64,000 nt of DNA from Azophilus sp965199705 (GCA_965199705.1 OZ241359.1:2728001-2792000); one strand, 5' to 3'; positions 1 to 8,956 are shown, numbered from the stretch's first letter. Notes: generated by a model not told the origin, from the sequence alone. A program made the numbers and translations.

Positions 1-122
1 CGGCGGAGCGTTTTGGCGTTTTGCTGGAGGGCGTTTCCGACCCGGAGCGTCTGGCCGAGGTGGGAGAGTGGATCATCGAGTGCCCGGACGGCGCTTCGTT
101 GCTGGCGCGCATGGGCGAGTGA
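1..122 (+). CDS. Rpn-family protein, C-terminal end (runs off the window start)
   Basis: Only the last 40 codons are in the window, ending with TGA at 120-122. The residues (RFGVLLEGVSDPERL ... LLARMGE) match the C-terminal tail of the complete Rpn-type nuclease genes at 13,845, 31,089, 33,970 and 41,339. The gene therefore starts upstream of the window. It is followed at once by the broken IS630 transposase, exactly as in the second copy of this block at 14,866-17,010. The fragment alone says nothing about activity. Confidence 0.8.
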   Translation, partial: AERFGVLLEGVSDPERLAEVGEWIIECPDGASLLARMGE

Positions 123-152
123 TGTCCGCCTGGACGTCTCGCCTCAACATGA

Positions 153-1018
153 CTGCCCGACCTCATAATTCCGAAAAAGTCGGAACGGGAAGAATTGGGG
201 GCGATCACGAACAAGGGTTCGCACCGCTCCCAGAAGGTGATCAACGCCTTGATCTTGCTCAACTGCAACTACGGGGAGCACAACGAGCGACAGGCGACCG
301 GGGAAGCCATTGCGGACATTCTGCGGATCAGCACGCGCAGAGTGGCGCGTGTGAAGCGTCGCTTCGTGGAGTCGGGTCTTGATGCAGCACTGGGTGGTCA
401 GCAGGGTCGGTGGCCGACCTGCCAGCGCAAGGCCGACGACGAGTTCGAGGCGCGCTTGATTGCGTTGAGTTGCGGCGAACCGCCAAAGGGTCGCGGGCAA
501 TGGTCGTTGCGCTTGCTGGCGGATCGGGCCGTGGAATTGGGGTACATCGACAACGTGTCGCACGAGACGGTGCGCCGGGTTCTGAAAAAAACGAGGTCAA
601 ACCTTGGCGCCGGGTCGGATGGATGATCCCGCCTCAAGGCAACGCGGACTTCGCGGCCGCCATGGAGCAGGTGCTCGACGTGTACCGCCGTCCTGACGAC
701 AAGGCCTTCCCCGTGGTTTGCATGGACGAGACGCCGCGCCAGCTAATCCGCGAGACGCGCGTGCCCCTCGCGGCCGAACCGGACGCCCGGCACGGCACGA
801 CCATGAGTACCGGCGCTGCACAACCTGCAATGTGTTCATGGCCACGCAACATCCGCCAGTGCCTCAACCGACGCATCGACTCCATTGAAGTCCTGCGCGA
901 TGAGGCCGCTGCTTGGCAAGCTGAACGCGACCGCATTCAGGCCAAGGTGAATTGGCAGTTCACCACCACGCACGCTCGCAACAAGCTCAAGCGCCTCTAT
1001 CCGACATTTGACTCGTGA
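153..1018 (+). pseudogene. IS630-family transposase, frameshifted and internally deleted (copy A)
   Basis: The first reading frame (about 153-626) encodes the helix-turn-helix half of an IS630-type transposase, with motifs such as GEAIADILRISTRRVARVKR and SHETVRRVLKK. A frameshift near 590-600 moves the rest to another frame (KPWRRVGWMIPPQGNADF, then VVCMDETPRQL with the first catalytic Asp). After CNVFMAT the middle of the DDE domain, with the second Asp and the Glu, is missing. The sequence resumes at NIRQCLNRRIDSIEVLRDE and ends at RLYPTFDS. The element end GACAGGACACTA lies at about 1017-1028 and resembles the right end of the intact IS630 at 24,693. It cannot encode an active enzyme. A near-identical copy lies at 15,018-15,883. 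Confidence 0.8.
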
Positions 1019-1035
1019 CAGGACACTAGGCACGG

Positions 1036-1794
1036 ATGAAGAAAAAACCCTTTAAAGCCCACCGCAACCGCAAGTCAAGGATCTCGCCCGACATCATGGC
1101 AAGAGACTTCCTGGGCATGGCGGACGAGGAAATCCGCGTTGCCCGCGCCGAGGAGGCCATCGGAACGCAACACGACAACATCTATGCCCGAAACAAGGCG
1201 CTCCAAAGCGCAGGCATGGGCATCGAACTCGTTTACAAGGCACTGATACTCGCGCAGGGCGTTAAATCTGATGGGAAGGTCTCGAAGGGCCACCGCATCA
1301 AGGTTTTGCACGCGCAACTAGTCGGGACCGACAAGGACGAGCTCGAAAAATGCATCTGCAACCTCGGATGGCCGGATCCGTCCGAGTGGTGCCGCTACTT
1401 GGACGACACTGTCAACCACACACAGAGGAAATACTTCATGTACGACACCCAACGGCAACGACAAGGCATCTCGTTTCCGACTTGGGGTCCCGCCAGCGTC
1501 GCCGGCATTGTGCAGGTATTCGAGAGAGCATTCGAGTTGGCTGACAGGCGCGTCCAATTCTCAACGCGCAAGCGCCACCCAAGTCCGTCGCAAGCGCTCC
1601 ATCTCCCGGACAACGGCGAGATTCGCCGCCGCCTCATCGCCGAGATCAATCTACCCGAGGGCCAAGTCCGCTCAGGAGAACCCTTGGGCGGCATGTCACA
1701 AAGATTGGACACCGGCGACGTACGAATCCTGAGCCCCGACGAGATGGAGGCAGAACCAGATGCGGAACCGGGTTCAACCAGAGACCCTCCCTGA
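1036..1794 (+). CDS. HEPN-like hypothetical protein, 252 aa (copy A)
   Basis: Unnamed protein that starts 8 bp after the IS630 end. Residues about 52-95 contain AGMGIELVYKALILAQG followed by KGHRIKVLHAQL. This resembles the HEPN-domain pattern of an amphipathic helix ending in KALL, then a GH-x-L helix. HEPN proteins are often RNases or nucleotide-binding partners in toxin-antitoxin or defence loci, but the classical R-x4-6-H motif is not obvious, so the assignment is tentative. The C-terminus is acidic and Pro-rich (EMEAEPDAEPGSTRDPP). The copy at 15,901 differs by only a few residues, and a third, truncated copy lies at 24,503. Three copies of a gene next to an IS630 end suggest it travels with that element or was duplicated with the block. 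Confidence 0.6.
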   Translation: MKKKPFKAHRNRKSRISPDIMARDFLGMADEEIRVARAEEAIGTQHDNIYARNKALQSAGMGIELVYKALILAQGVKSDGKVSKGHRIKVLHAQLVGTDKDELEKCICNLGWPDPSEWCRYLDDTVNHTQRKYFMYDTQRQRQGISFPTWGPASVAGIVQVFERAFELADRRVQFSTRKRHPSPSQALHLPDNGEIRRRLIAEINLPEGQVRSGEPLGGMSQRLDTGDVRILSPDEMEAEPDAEPGSTRDPP

Positions 1795-1955
1795 CCATCC
1801 AGACTCCTCGGCCGAAAGGCCACCGATGCGCAAAGCAGAAAGCTCGACATGATCCGAAACCGGCCCTCTCCAACAGCGTCAGCCCACGCTACGAGATTGG
1901 GGGCGACTTAGTTGCTGCCTTCGGTCGTGACGGCGTGGCCGAAGCATGTACCGAT
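1795..1955 (+). other. Intergenic stretch shared by copies A and B
   Basis: No convincing gene. The same sequence occurs at 16,660-16,820. One frame reads NSVSPRYEIGGDLVAAFGRD, which could be the end of a lost gene, but it has no start and no recognisable family. Confidence 0.4.
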
Positions 1956-1957
1956 CC

Positions 1958-2145
1958 AGCCTTGTCCAATGAGGTATGAGCCTGAAGGGGTGTTGGGTTT
2001 CCAACGGGAAGTGAGCCTGAAGGGTGGGATTTTGGAATCATCGGAGGATGATCGTGACACTTCAGACCGAACGGATTCGGACGTTGGAGCAAGTGCGGGC
2101 CTTCGTGGAGGGCAACGGGCCGGCGGAGATTAAGCTGAACTTCCT
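1958..2145 (+). mobile_element. IS remnant: left end plus first 30 codons of a transposase (stub 1)
   Basis: From CCTTGTCCAATGAGGTATGAG the sequence matches two other places (9,285-9,462 and 16,825-17,003). It contains an ATG at 2,048 that starts MIVTLQTERIRTLEQVRAFV. This looks like the N-terminus of a transposase (ISNCY/IS1202-like is my guess). The homology stops at about codon 30 in all three stubs, so each is a short 5' relic and none encodes a functional protein. Two stubs in direct orientation bracket the methylase module at 2,303-8,956. Confidence 0.55.
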
Positions 2146-2193
2146 AAGTGTTCAAGTAGTAAGTTATTTATTTTATTTAGAATTACAAAGATA

Positions 2194-2213
2194 CACTCAC
2201 GCCTGCGCCTCAG
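2194..2213. repeat. Left 20-bp direct repeat flanking the defence module (attL-like)
   Basis: CACTCACGCCTGCGCCTCAG here and CACTCACGCCCGCGCCTCAG at 8,964-8,983 match at 19 of 20 positions, in direct orientation. The right copy is the last few codons and stop of a LOG-type gene. A left copy with no LOG coding sequence attached is what site-specific integration at a gene 3' end would leave. Confidence 0.6.
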
Positions 2214-2302
2214 TTGACACTCGGCAGTGGAAAACTCACAATGAAATTCCTTTCCAGGCAAGTATTCGCACGGCGACCTGATCTGCTCGGGCAGGCGAGC
2301 TC

Positions 2303-4579
2303 ATGCAATCCACTCAATTCAAGGTAGATGCCGCACTGCTCCGAGAATTGGGCGAGCGCTTGGTTGGTCAGGCGCACATCGCCTTGGCCGAACTGGTCAA
2401 GAATGCCTACGATGCGGATGCCCACACGTGCCGGATAGACATTGAAGACGACCGAATTGTGGTGACGGACGACGGCCACGGCATGACGGAGCGAGAGTTC
2501 CACGATATCTGGCTACGAGTTGGCACCACCCACAGGGCACAGCAACGAATCTCGCAGGGTCTCGCCCGACAACTGACCGGCTCCAAGGGAATAGGCCGAT
2601 TGTCCACTCAGTTCCTGGCGACAAGGATGGAGCTGTGCAGCAGCGCACAATCTTCTTCTGGTCAGGTGTTGTGCGCAAATGTGGATTGGCAGACGATCCA
2701 GAGTGGCGCGGGTATTGAAACCGTCAAGGTGCGTTGGGAATCGAGACAACAGACAAGACGCTACGCAGATGGCTCCCGCAACGGAACACAGATCATCCTC
2801 CGTGGTCTGCGGACAACCTGGGATTCACAGGCCATCAACGCCTTGGGCAACGAACTGTGGGTGTTACGCTCTCCCTTCCGGGATGTCCATCACACGAACA
2901 GGACCGCATACGACTTTCAGGTTGACCTGAACGCGCCCGGTATCGCGAGCGCCAGGGACGCGTTTGACGAGAAGCGTGAAGCCCTCTTCTCCAACTGGAA
3001 AGCACGTATCACCGGCTCTCTGGAAGGTGGACTTGATTTCGGGCGTGGCGGAGGAGCGTCGGTACAGGTCGAATTCAGGAAGGGCTACCCGGATGGCTCT
3101 CGGGAAACCCACACCTTCCGCGAACCCCTTGATTTTCCGTTGAGTCGAACACCCACATCGCGGGGTCAGTCGGGCGACGACTCGGCCTCTCGTCCCGTGC
3201 CACCATATCTCGATCAAGCCCGTTTCGAGGTGTTGATATTCAAGACCCAGGGGCGTCAGCCGGATGGAGTCCGTGTAAAAGACATGCGCGACTACTTGCG
3301 CAGGTTCGGCAACGTATCCGTGTATGACGGAGGCTTTCGCTTGCCTTACTACGGCTCATCAAACGATATGGGCGGCCACGATTGGCTCGATATCGCTACC
3401 GATCAGGGCAGGCGCCTGACCATGTCGGAGTTGTTGCCTGACAAACTGAGAACATCGGGTCGCTATCTCCTCGACCTCCCTGCTCCGGGGCGCATTTTCG
3501 GGGCCGTTGACGTGAGCACCAATCACGAGCGGCATATCCTCGAAAAAAGAGGCAACGCCGACGATTGCCTGCGAATTCAGCCCGGACGGGATCGTCTGGT
3601 GCCAAACCATGCGTTCTATCAACTGCGTGACTTCGTGCGTTTCGGCCTGGATTTGTATGCGAATCGCTACAGGGCGCTGGCAGACAGGCAGATTCAGAAC
3701 AGGCAGAGAATCGAGCAGCCATCTCGCGTGGTAACGGGAGCCACCCGGATTCTCGAAAGGAACAAGGCACAGGTGCCAGATGAGGCGTACGCAGAGATCA
3801 AGCGCGAGCTGATTCGCGTAGGTAAAGCCGTTCGCACAGAGAAGGAGGCTCTGGATAGCGGAGCGGCGATTCTCGGCCCACTCGCGACAGCTGGAATGGC
3901 TGCTCTGGCCATGGAGCATGAAATTGCCCGCGAGGCGAGCCTGGTCGCAGAGGTTGCTGACACACTGCAAGAGCTGCTGGACGAGAACACGTCTCCACGG
4001 CTCAAGAAAGCGGCAGACAGTTTGCGCACGTTCAACGAACGATTCAATTCCTACAGGCAGCTCTTTTCGCCGCTGGCTGATGCGGAAGATCGGGAAGCCA
4101 CCCGACGCTTGTCGGTTTCCCTGGTTGTCGGCCAGGTGGTTACGGCCGTGCGAGTGCGCATGCCACGGGTGGCGTTTGACCTCGGCGGCATCCCGCGGGA
4201 TTTGCGCTTTCCCGTCGGTGCTTTCGTCGAATGGAGCGCGATCATTCAGAACATCATGTTCAATGCCTGGGATGCCATGCTTGACAGAGGGCACAGGGCG
4301 ATACGCCTTGATGGCGCAATCGAGCGACGGCGACAATGGCTCCGCATAAGTGATACTGGCACCGGGCTGGCGACGCCACTGGAAGATGCTGGCATTCTTT
4401 TTGAACCATTTGAACGACGAACGAAGATAACGAACGCCAATCGGTCCATCGCTCTGGGTGGACAAGGGCTCGGACTGGCTATCGTCAGAATGATCGCCAT
4501 GCACAGGGGCGTAGAGGTGCGTTTTGTGATGCCACCGAGCGGATTCTCGACAACCATGGAAATTGCCTGGAAAGGGTGA
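2303..4579 (+). CDS. Dual GHKL protein: MORC/HSP90-type ATPase fused to a histidine kinase
   Basis: 758 aa. The N-terminal GHKL fold shows the N-box LAELVKNAYDAD (about residues 31-42), DDGHGM (about 54-59) and the lid GSKGIGRLSTQF (about 92-103), as in MutL/MORC/HSP90 ATPases. The C-terminal third looks like a histidine kinase. It has an H-box-like AMEHEIARE with a candidate phospho-accepting His near 538, an N-box IIQNIMFNAWDAM near 649, DTGTGL near 683 and LGGQGLGLAIVRMI near 720. No membrane segment or signal peptide is seen, so it should be cytosolic. The stop is 4 bp before the receiver-like gene, which suggests translational coupling. MORC/MutL-like ATPases linked to receiver-like proteins and DNA methylases are known from restriction-modification operons. 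The most likely role is an ATP-driven sensor or effector of such a system. Confidence 0.8.
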   Translation: MQSTQFKVDAALLRELGERLVGQAHIALAELVKNAYDADAHTCRIDIEDDRIVVTDDGHGMTEREFHDIWLRVGTTHRAQQRISQGLARQLTGSKGIGRLSTQFLATRMELCSSAQSSSGQVLCANVDWQTIQSGAGIETVKVRWESRQQTRRYADGSRNGTQIILRGLRTTWDSQAINALGNELWVLRSPFRDVHHTNRTAYDFQVDLNAPGIASARDAFDEKREALFSNWKARITGSLEGGLDFGRGGGASVQVEFRKGYPDGSRETHTFREPLDFPLSRTPTSRGQSGDDSASRPVPPYLDQARFEVLIFKTQGRQPDGVRVKDMRDYLRRFGNVSVYDGGFRLPYYGSSNDMGGHDWLDIATDQGRRLTMSELLPDKLRTSGRYLLDLPAPGRIFGAVDVSTNHERHILEKRGNADDCLRIQPGRDRLVPNHAFYQLRDFVRFGLDLYANRYRALADRQIQNRQRIEQPSRVVTGATRILERNKAQVPDEAYAEIKRELIRVGKAVRTEKEALDSGAAILGPLATAGMAALAMEHEIAREASLVAEVADTLQELLDENTSPRLKKAADSLRTFNERFNSYRQLFSPLADAEDREATRRLSVSLVVGQVVTAVRVRMPRVAFDLGGIPRDLRFPVGAFVEWSAIIQNIMFNAWDAMLDRGHRAIRLDGAIERRRQWLRISDTGTGLATPLEDAGILFEPFERRTKITNANRSIALGGQGLGLAIVRMIAMHRGVEVRFVMPPSGFSTTMEIAWKG

Positions 4580-4583
4580 CTTG

Positions 4584-5834
4584 ATGTCAACAAAAATACG
4601 GATACTGATCTGCGATGATCGTGAAGAAGCTTGCGAGGTCGCACAATCGAAGCTGGCCGAGGTGGATCAAGCAAACTATGTGGAAATGCTCTCTGGTGAA
4701 GCACTGCAACAGGCGATCAAGGAACTGTTTGAGGAAGCGAAGAAGGCCCTTGGGAGCGACTCTGATGCACATCAGATCGAGCCTCCCAAACAATTTGCCG
4801 ACCCGGATCTGGTAATTTTCGACAATAACCTTGCCGAGCTTGAGTTTGGTGGTGCGCGACTGACGGCAGAGTCGGTTATCGGGTATATCAGAGCCTTCAC
4901 GACTATTCCCTACATCATCTCGCTCAACAAGAGGCCAAATGTCGACTTCGATCTGCAGCACCTGTTTGGCGACCGCAGTTCGATCGCTGATCTTGCGTTG
5001 AACACGCCTCATTTGTCCAAGCCAAGGCTGTGGGGCGGGCAAGACGACAAGTTCGCACCCTGGTATTGGCCGTGTTTATCTGATGCTGTCGGCAACCGGA
5101 GAAAGCAGATTGAATTTGTGCGCAAAAATCCGAGTGCTTCCATCTGGAGTGCGCTGAACTTCCCGGATGAAGCGATCGACTACATGTCGCATCGCTCAAA
5201 AGCGCTGGCATCACAGTTAAGCGCCATTCAGAAGGTCAACTTCCTGGAGGTATTCGATGCCAATGAGTCACTCGACCCTGAAGCCATAAAGACGATCAGC
5301 GCGTGTGCCAAGAAGTCTTTCTCATGGGCTATTGAAGCTGTTTGTCGGACAGCCGCTGCTGATGTGGAACGGTGGCTGCGACGCGAAATTCTCGCTCCTC
5401 AGGATGTATTGATCGACCTGCCGCATCTGGTTGTCCGAAGACCCTCCGTACTCGGCAAGGAATCAGGGAATTTGAGCGCCTGGAACGGGGTGACCACTTG
5501 CCAATTGCCTCCCTACGGACTGAATCGGGATGCCTACGAGAAATGCGTGAAGAAGATGCAGTTCAAGCCCGATTTCTGGCTTCCATCCCCCTGCTTCTGG
5601 TGGCCCAGGATCAAGGCAGACGAGGAATTGCGTCGTCAATTCTTTGCATCGAAGGAGGAGTGGCCGGATGCTGTGTTTTGTGAAGACATCTCCGCCTTTG
5701 TGGAAATGGATGCCGCGAATTTGCAAGAGATTGATGTCGATATCGGCGGATCCTGGCGTCGGCGATATGTTGCACGGCGGGATCAGGGTATTCGGTTTTC
5801 TCCGCTCAGTCGAATCGTGGAATCCTCGGAATGA
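4584..5834 (+). CDS. Receiver-like (CheY-fold) protein with large C-terminal extension
   Basis: The start is placed at ATG 4,584 rather than an in-frame TTG at 4,563, giving 416 aa. The first ~140 residues look like a divergent response-regulator receiver. ILICDDREEA gives the acidic pair, DLVIFDNNLAEL places a candidate phospho-acceptor Asp at the end of strand 3, and YIISLNKRP gives the Ser/Lys positions of strands 4-5. A long insert separates the acidic pair from the Asp. The remaining ~270 residues match no family I recognise; they contain many Trp and charged residues (FDANESLDPEAIK, WLPSPCFWWPRI). It lies 4 bp after the GHKL gene, and its stop overlaps the next start (ATGA, 5,831-5,834). 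The pair resembles a kinase and its receiver. Confidence 0.65.
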   Translation: MSTKIRILICDDREEACEVAQSKLAEVDQANYVEMLSGEALQQAIKELFEEAKKALGSDSDAHQIEPPKQFADPDLVIFDNNLAELEFGGARLTAESVIGYIRAFTTIPYIISLNKRPNVDFDLQHLFGDRSSIADLALNTPHLSKPRLWGGQDDKFAPWYWPCLSDAVGNRRKQIEFVRKNPSASIWSALNFPDEAIDYMSHRSKALASQLSAIQKVNFLEVFDANESLDPEAIKTISACAKKSFSWAIEAVCRTAAADVERWLRREILAPQDVLIDLPHLVVRRPSVLGKESGNLSAWNGVTTCQLPPYGLNRDAYEKCVKKMQFKPDFWLPSPCFWWPRIKADEELRRQFFASKEEWPDAVFCEDISAFVEMDAANLQEIDVDIGGSWRRRYVARRDQGIRFSPLSRIVESSE

Positions 5835-6481
5835 CGAGTGAACAGAAGGCGAAGAAGAAGGCTCTCGATGAATTGGTCAAGCCCTACGCGAAGCTGGGCA
5901 TTGTGCAGTGGGGGGAATTGAACTCAAAGGAACAAGGAGAAGCAGAGGAAGCACTCGGCGGGCGCGTTGGCATAGCCACGAATGTGCCTCAGGCCAACAG
6001 GGCTATAAACAAGCCTTTCGAGCCGGGTTCACGTGGAGAACTGCTGCTCATCCCAATGCCGCACCCACCGAAAAGAGCATTCCGAGCGTTTTTTGCTCTC
6101 GTGAAAAACACCCGCGGAGATCCATCTTTCGACATGGTGATACTACCAGCCAACGAAGGTTGCCCTGTCGCGTTCAGGTTCGAACCTGGCGAACAAGAGA
6201 GTTCCACGCACAAATATGAACATGTTCAGCTGAGTCGGAAAATTGGCCACAAAAGCATACAGCTGCCGAACATCCCGGAGTGGATACCTGACAGCTATCC
6301 GGCATTTCCCATCCCGAGCAACGACCTGGCGAGCAGGTTCCTGACCATGCTGATCGCAATGCATGGATACCCGGACGGGGTTGGGGATTTGTTGTCTGAC
6401 ATGATCCGGGGCAGACCCAACCTGCTATCAAAGCACTTTGAACGGATAGGCCAAATGCTGAATCGGGGAATCGACGGCTAA
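5831..6481 (+). CDS. Unknown protein, third gene of the GHKL/receiver operon
   Basis: 216 aa, unrecognised. The ATG overlaps the stop of the receiver-like gene (ATGA), so co-translation is likely. It starts with a Lys-rich stretch (TSEQKAKKKALDEL). The middle has beta-type segments (ELLLIPMPHPPKRAFRAFF, FDMVILPANEGCPVAF). There is no membrane segment. Its 3' end overlaps the convergent adenine-methylase gene by 4 bp (6,478-6,481), so the module has no spare DNA. By position it could be the nuclease or specificity part of the system, but no PD-(D/E)XK, HNH or GIY-YIG motif is visible, so no function is assigned. Confidence 0.7.
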   Translation: MTSEQKAKKKALDELVKPYAKLGIVQWGELNSKEQGEAEEALGGRVGIATNVPQANRAINKPFEPGSRGELLLIPMPHPPKRAFRAFFALVKNTRGDPSFDMVILPANEGCPVAFRFEPGEQESSTHKYEHVQLSRKIGHKSIQLPNIPEWIPDSYPAFPIPSNDLASRFLTMLIAMHGYPDGVGDLLSDMIRGRPNLLSKHFERIGQMLNRGIDG

Positions 6482-7851
6482 ATCTCGATCGCATCAAGAA
6501 ATCGACGGTAACAGCGAACATAGTTGCCCTTTACCCTCGGCGCAAGTGGGCTGATCGCATCGGCAAGCCTCCCGTTGCTCAACCTGTCATGGATTTCCTG
6601 AATGTTGCGCTTGGTCGAGAAGATGCAGTAGATGCCATGGGAAGGAATCGCGCCGCTGTGATCAAGCACGACGCGGGGCATCCTGGACAGTTCCGGAACG
6701 AGCAACTTGGGGACCACCCAGTCCGATGCCCGGATTCGGTCAATCGTTCGATACCAGGGAGCGCCATTGCGGACAATATAGCGATTCTCGAGGCGTTCCC
6801 TGAAGCGTTCGAGCCGAGCCAGGAGCAATGGAAACGCCTGAATGTCAATCAAGGTTCCCCCCGTATCAAACGGAGCAATCACCCGCCGACCGCTTGCTCG
6901 AATGTGGTCGGCACGAATATTGCGGGCGTCAATCCAGGAATGCATCAACTCGGATTCAACTTCACTATCGCCAGGGTTGAGCAGAAAAGCCTCCGCGACA
7001 CCAAGGGCAGGGCCAACGCGAATGGTGCACCCCAGTTCGGCAAGCGTTTCGCCGCGCTTGCGTCGTCTTCGACTCATGGTTTTCGGTTGCGGGCTACGGG
7101 AGGCCAGCAAGATGTCGGGATACACATACACATCCCGCTGGAACACATCTTGCGGGTGTCCGGCTCCTGTCGTCTCAATGTCCATCACGGGCAGCCATTT
7201 TTGCCGGAAGGCTTCGCCATAGCCAGCATATCTCCACCGATCGGAGCAGATGAATCCGCACCGGCCCTCGGGAGCGAGAAGCGCGAAGGAGCGGTCGAGA
7301 AAAGGCAAGCACAGATCGCCACGCGCAACCTCTTTCGACAAGTGACCGGTATAGGCAGACTTCAGCGGCAGCGGCAATTTGGACCACCTCACATAGGGTG
7401 GATTACCGACTACATGAGTGAAGTCGGCGTTGGTCAGGCGCGCAAGCAGGAAGTCTCCGGTCGTCACCCAGGCGCGGGCACAGTTTCGTGCCAGTGTTCG
7501 GCGGATACCGTGCGTAAGCAGCTTTCTGACCAGGCGTTTGCGCGCCTTGGCAGCCTCCTCGGGCACGAGTTCGAACGCCGTTATTCGCTCACGGAGACAT
7601 TCAATAGTGGCTTCGTGCCCGTGATATGCCAAGGAATCGACAAGCCGTGATGCCGCTTCTTCAAGAAACGCACCGTCGCCGGCCGCGGGCTCAAGCAGGC
7701 GGGCGCGGGAGAGATCCGCGGTGGCTATCCAGCCGGTCGAATCAAGAACACGATTCACCGTCGCTGGCTTTGTATACACTCCACACAGATTGTGAAGGTC
7801 TCTGGCGACCTGAGACGGGCTGATGTTGGTATCGGGGTTGTACGCAGGCAT
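6478..7851 (-). CDS. N6-adenine DNA methyltransferase (Eco57I/type IIG-like gamma class)
   Basis: The start is placed at ATG 7,851, which begins MPAYNPDTNI, giving 457 aa. It has the SAM-binding motif LEPAAGDGAFLEEA near residue 55 and the catalytic motif VVGNPPYVRW near residue 150. The order, motif I before NPPY with a long C-terminal target-recognition region, fits gamma-class N6-adenine methylases such as Eco57I or the M part of type IIG enzymes. It is too short to carry a fused nuclease. The start region overlaps head-to-head with the cytosine methylase start (7,823-7,851) and the 3' end overlaps the unknown gene. Its likely job is to mark self DNA for the module. Confidence 0.85.
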   Translation of the reverse strand: MPAYNPDTNISPSQVARDLHNLCGVYTKPATVNRVLDSTGWIATADLSRARLLEPAAGDGAFLEEAASRLVDSLAYHGHEATIECLRERITAFELVPEEAAKARKRLVRKLLTHGIRRTLARNCARAWVTTGDFLLARLTNADFTHVVGNPPYVRWSKLPLPLKSAYTGHLSKEVARGDLCLPFLDRSFALLAPEGRCGFICSDRWRYAGYGEAFRQKWLPVMDIETTGAGHPQDVFQRDVYVYPDILLASRSPQPKTMSRRRRKRGETLAELGCTIRVGPALGVAEAFLLNPGDSEVESELMHSWIDARNIRADHIRASGRRVIAPFDTGGTLIDIQAFPLLLARLERFRERLENRYIVRNGAPWYRTIDRIRASDWVVPKLLVPELSRMPRVVLDHSGAIPSHGIYCIFSTKRNIQEIHDRLSNGRLADAISPLAPRVKGNYVRCYRRFLDAIEI

Positions 7852-8956
7852 AGGCGGGTTTGAACTGGGACTGGAGCGCTCAGGCCACCGCACGATATTC
7901 ATGAGTGAGAAGGACACCCGGGCGTTGGCCGTGATTCGTCATCGCTTTCCTCGTGTCGCGATAGATACAGATGTCACCACACTCGGGTCGCTGCCCGGGG
8001 AAACTGAAGTCGTCACAGCAGGCTTTCCCTGCCAGAATCTGGCCATGGCGGGCGACAAGTCTGGCTTGAAGGGCGAAAAGAGCCAGATAATCGACAGTCT
8101 CTTCCGTTTGCTCAAAGGGCAGCGTGTTCCTTGGGTAGTCATCGAAAACGTGTACTTCATGCTCCATTTGGCCGGAGGTGCCGCGATGAATCAGCTTCTC
8201 GAAAAGCTTGAAGCGCTCGATTACCGCTGGGCCTATCGCGTGGTCGAAAGCCGTTCATTCGGGTTGGCACAAAGGCGCCGAAGAGTGTTCATAGTGGCCA
8301 GTCAGTGCGAAGACCCGCGCAACGTGCTGCTTTCCGACGACATACCAGAACCAGATTGGCCGCAGGTCGATCTCGGCAAGCCGATTGGATTTTACTGGAC
8401 AGAGGGACGATCCGGCCACGGTATCACAACCGATGCGGTGCCACCCCTGAAGGCGGGGTCGGGGTTGGGCATTCCTTCGCCGCCAGCAGTTTTGCTCCCC
8501 AACGGACGAGTCGTCACCCCTCCGATAGAAGTCTGTGAGCAGCTACAGGGTTTTCTCGGGAGTTGGACATCGGCGTTGCAGGACCCCGGCAACAAGCGGT
8601 TTCGCTGGCATCTGGTGGGAAATGCGGTATCCGTACCTGTTGCAGAGTGGATTGGGCGCAGGTTGGAAAGCCCTGAGCAATACGATTCGAGCAAGGACAC
8701 GCCCCTGATTGAAGGCTCGCGCTGGCCAACTGCGGCCTGGCGCATGGGCAGCCAGAGAATGACAGCACGAGTCTCGGAGCACCCCCTGTGCTGCCCTCCG
8801 GGGAGACTCTCCGCATTCACCACGAAAGAATGGCCCGATCTGTCATTGCGCGCCCTGAGAGGGTTCGTGCGGCGAGCTCGGGAAGGACGACTTCGATATC
8901 CGGACGGATTCCTGCAGGCTCTTGAAGCGAACTCCGAAGCAATGGCGGCGGATTGA
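7823..8956 (+). CDS. C5-cytosine DNA methyltransferase
   Basis: 377 aa. It shows the ordered C5-methylase motifs: motif I GLYAGIGGFELGLE at residue 5, motif IV TAGFPCQNLAMAG with the catalytic Cys in PCQ near residue 74, motif VI WVVIENV, motif VIII QRRRRVFIVAS and motif X GNAVSVPVAEWIG. The ATG at 7,823 leaves only four residues before motif I, so no earlier start is needed. The start overlaps the divergent adenine methylase by 29 bp, so both promoters must lie inside the neighbouring coding sequence. A second methylase of different chemistry in one module is unusual and points to double marking of host DNA. Confidence 0.9.
   Translation: MLVSGLYAGIGGFELGLERSGHRTIFMSEKDTRALAVIRHRFPRVAIDTDVTTLGSLPGETEVVTAGFPCQNLAMAGDKSGLKGEKSQIIDSLFRLLKGQRVPWVVIENVYFMLHLAGGAAMNQLLEKLEALDYRWAYRVVESRSFGLAQRRRRVFIVASQCEDPRNVLLSDDIPEPDWPQVDLGKPIGFYWTEGRSGHGITTDAVPPLKAGSGLGIPSPPAVLLPNGRVVTPPIEVCEQLQGFLGSWTSALQDPGNKRFRWHLVGNAVSVPVAEWIGRRLESPEQYDSSKDTPLIEGSRWPTAAWRMGSQRMTARVSEHPLCCPPGRLSAFTTKEWPDLSLRALRGFVRRAREGRLRYPDGFLQALEANSEAMAAD

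Noticed and set aside
3359..4504. 381-residue minus-strand frame inside the GHKL gene
   Set aside because: Shadow of the real gene; no start signal or motif.
6589..7650. 353-residue plus-strand frame opposite the adenine methylase
   Set aside because: The minus-strand gene has clear SAM and NPPY motifs; the plus frame has none.
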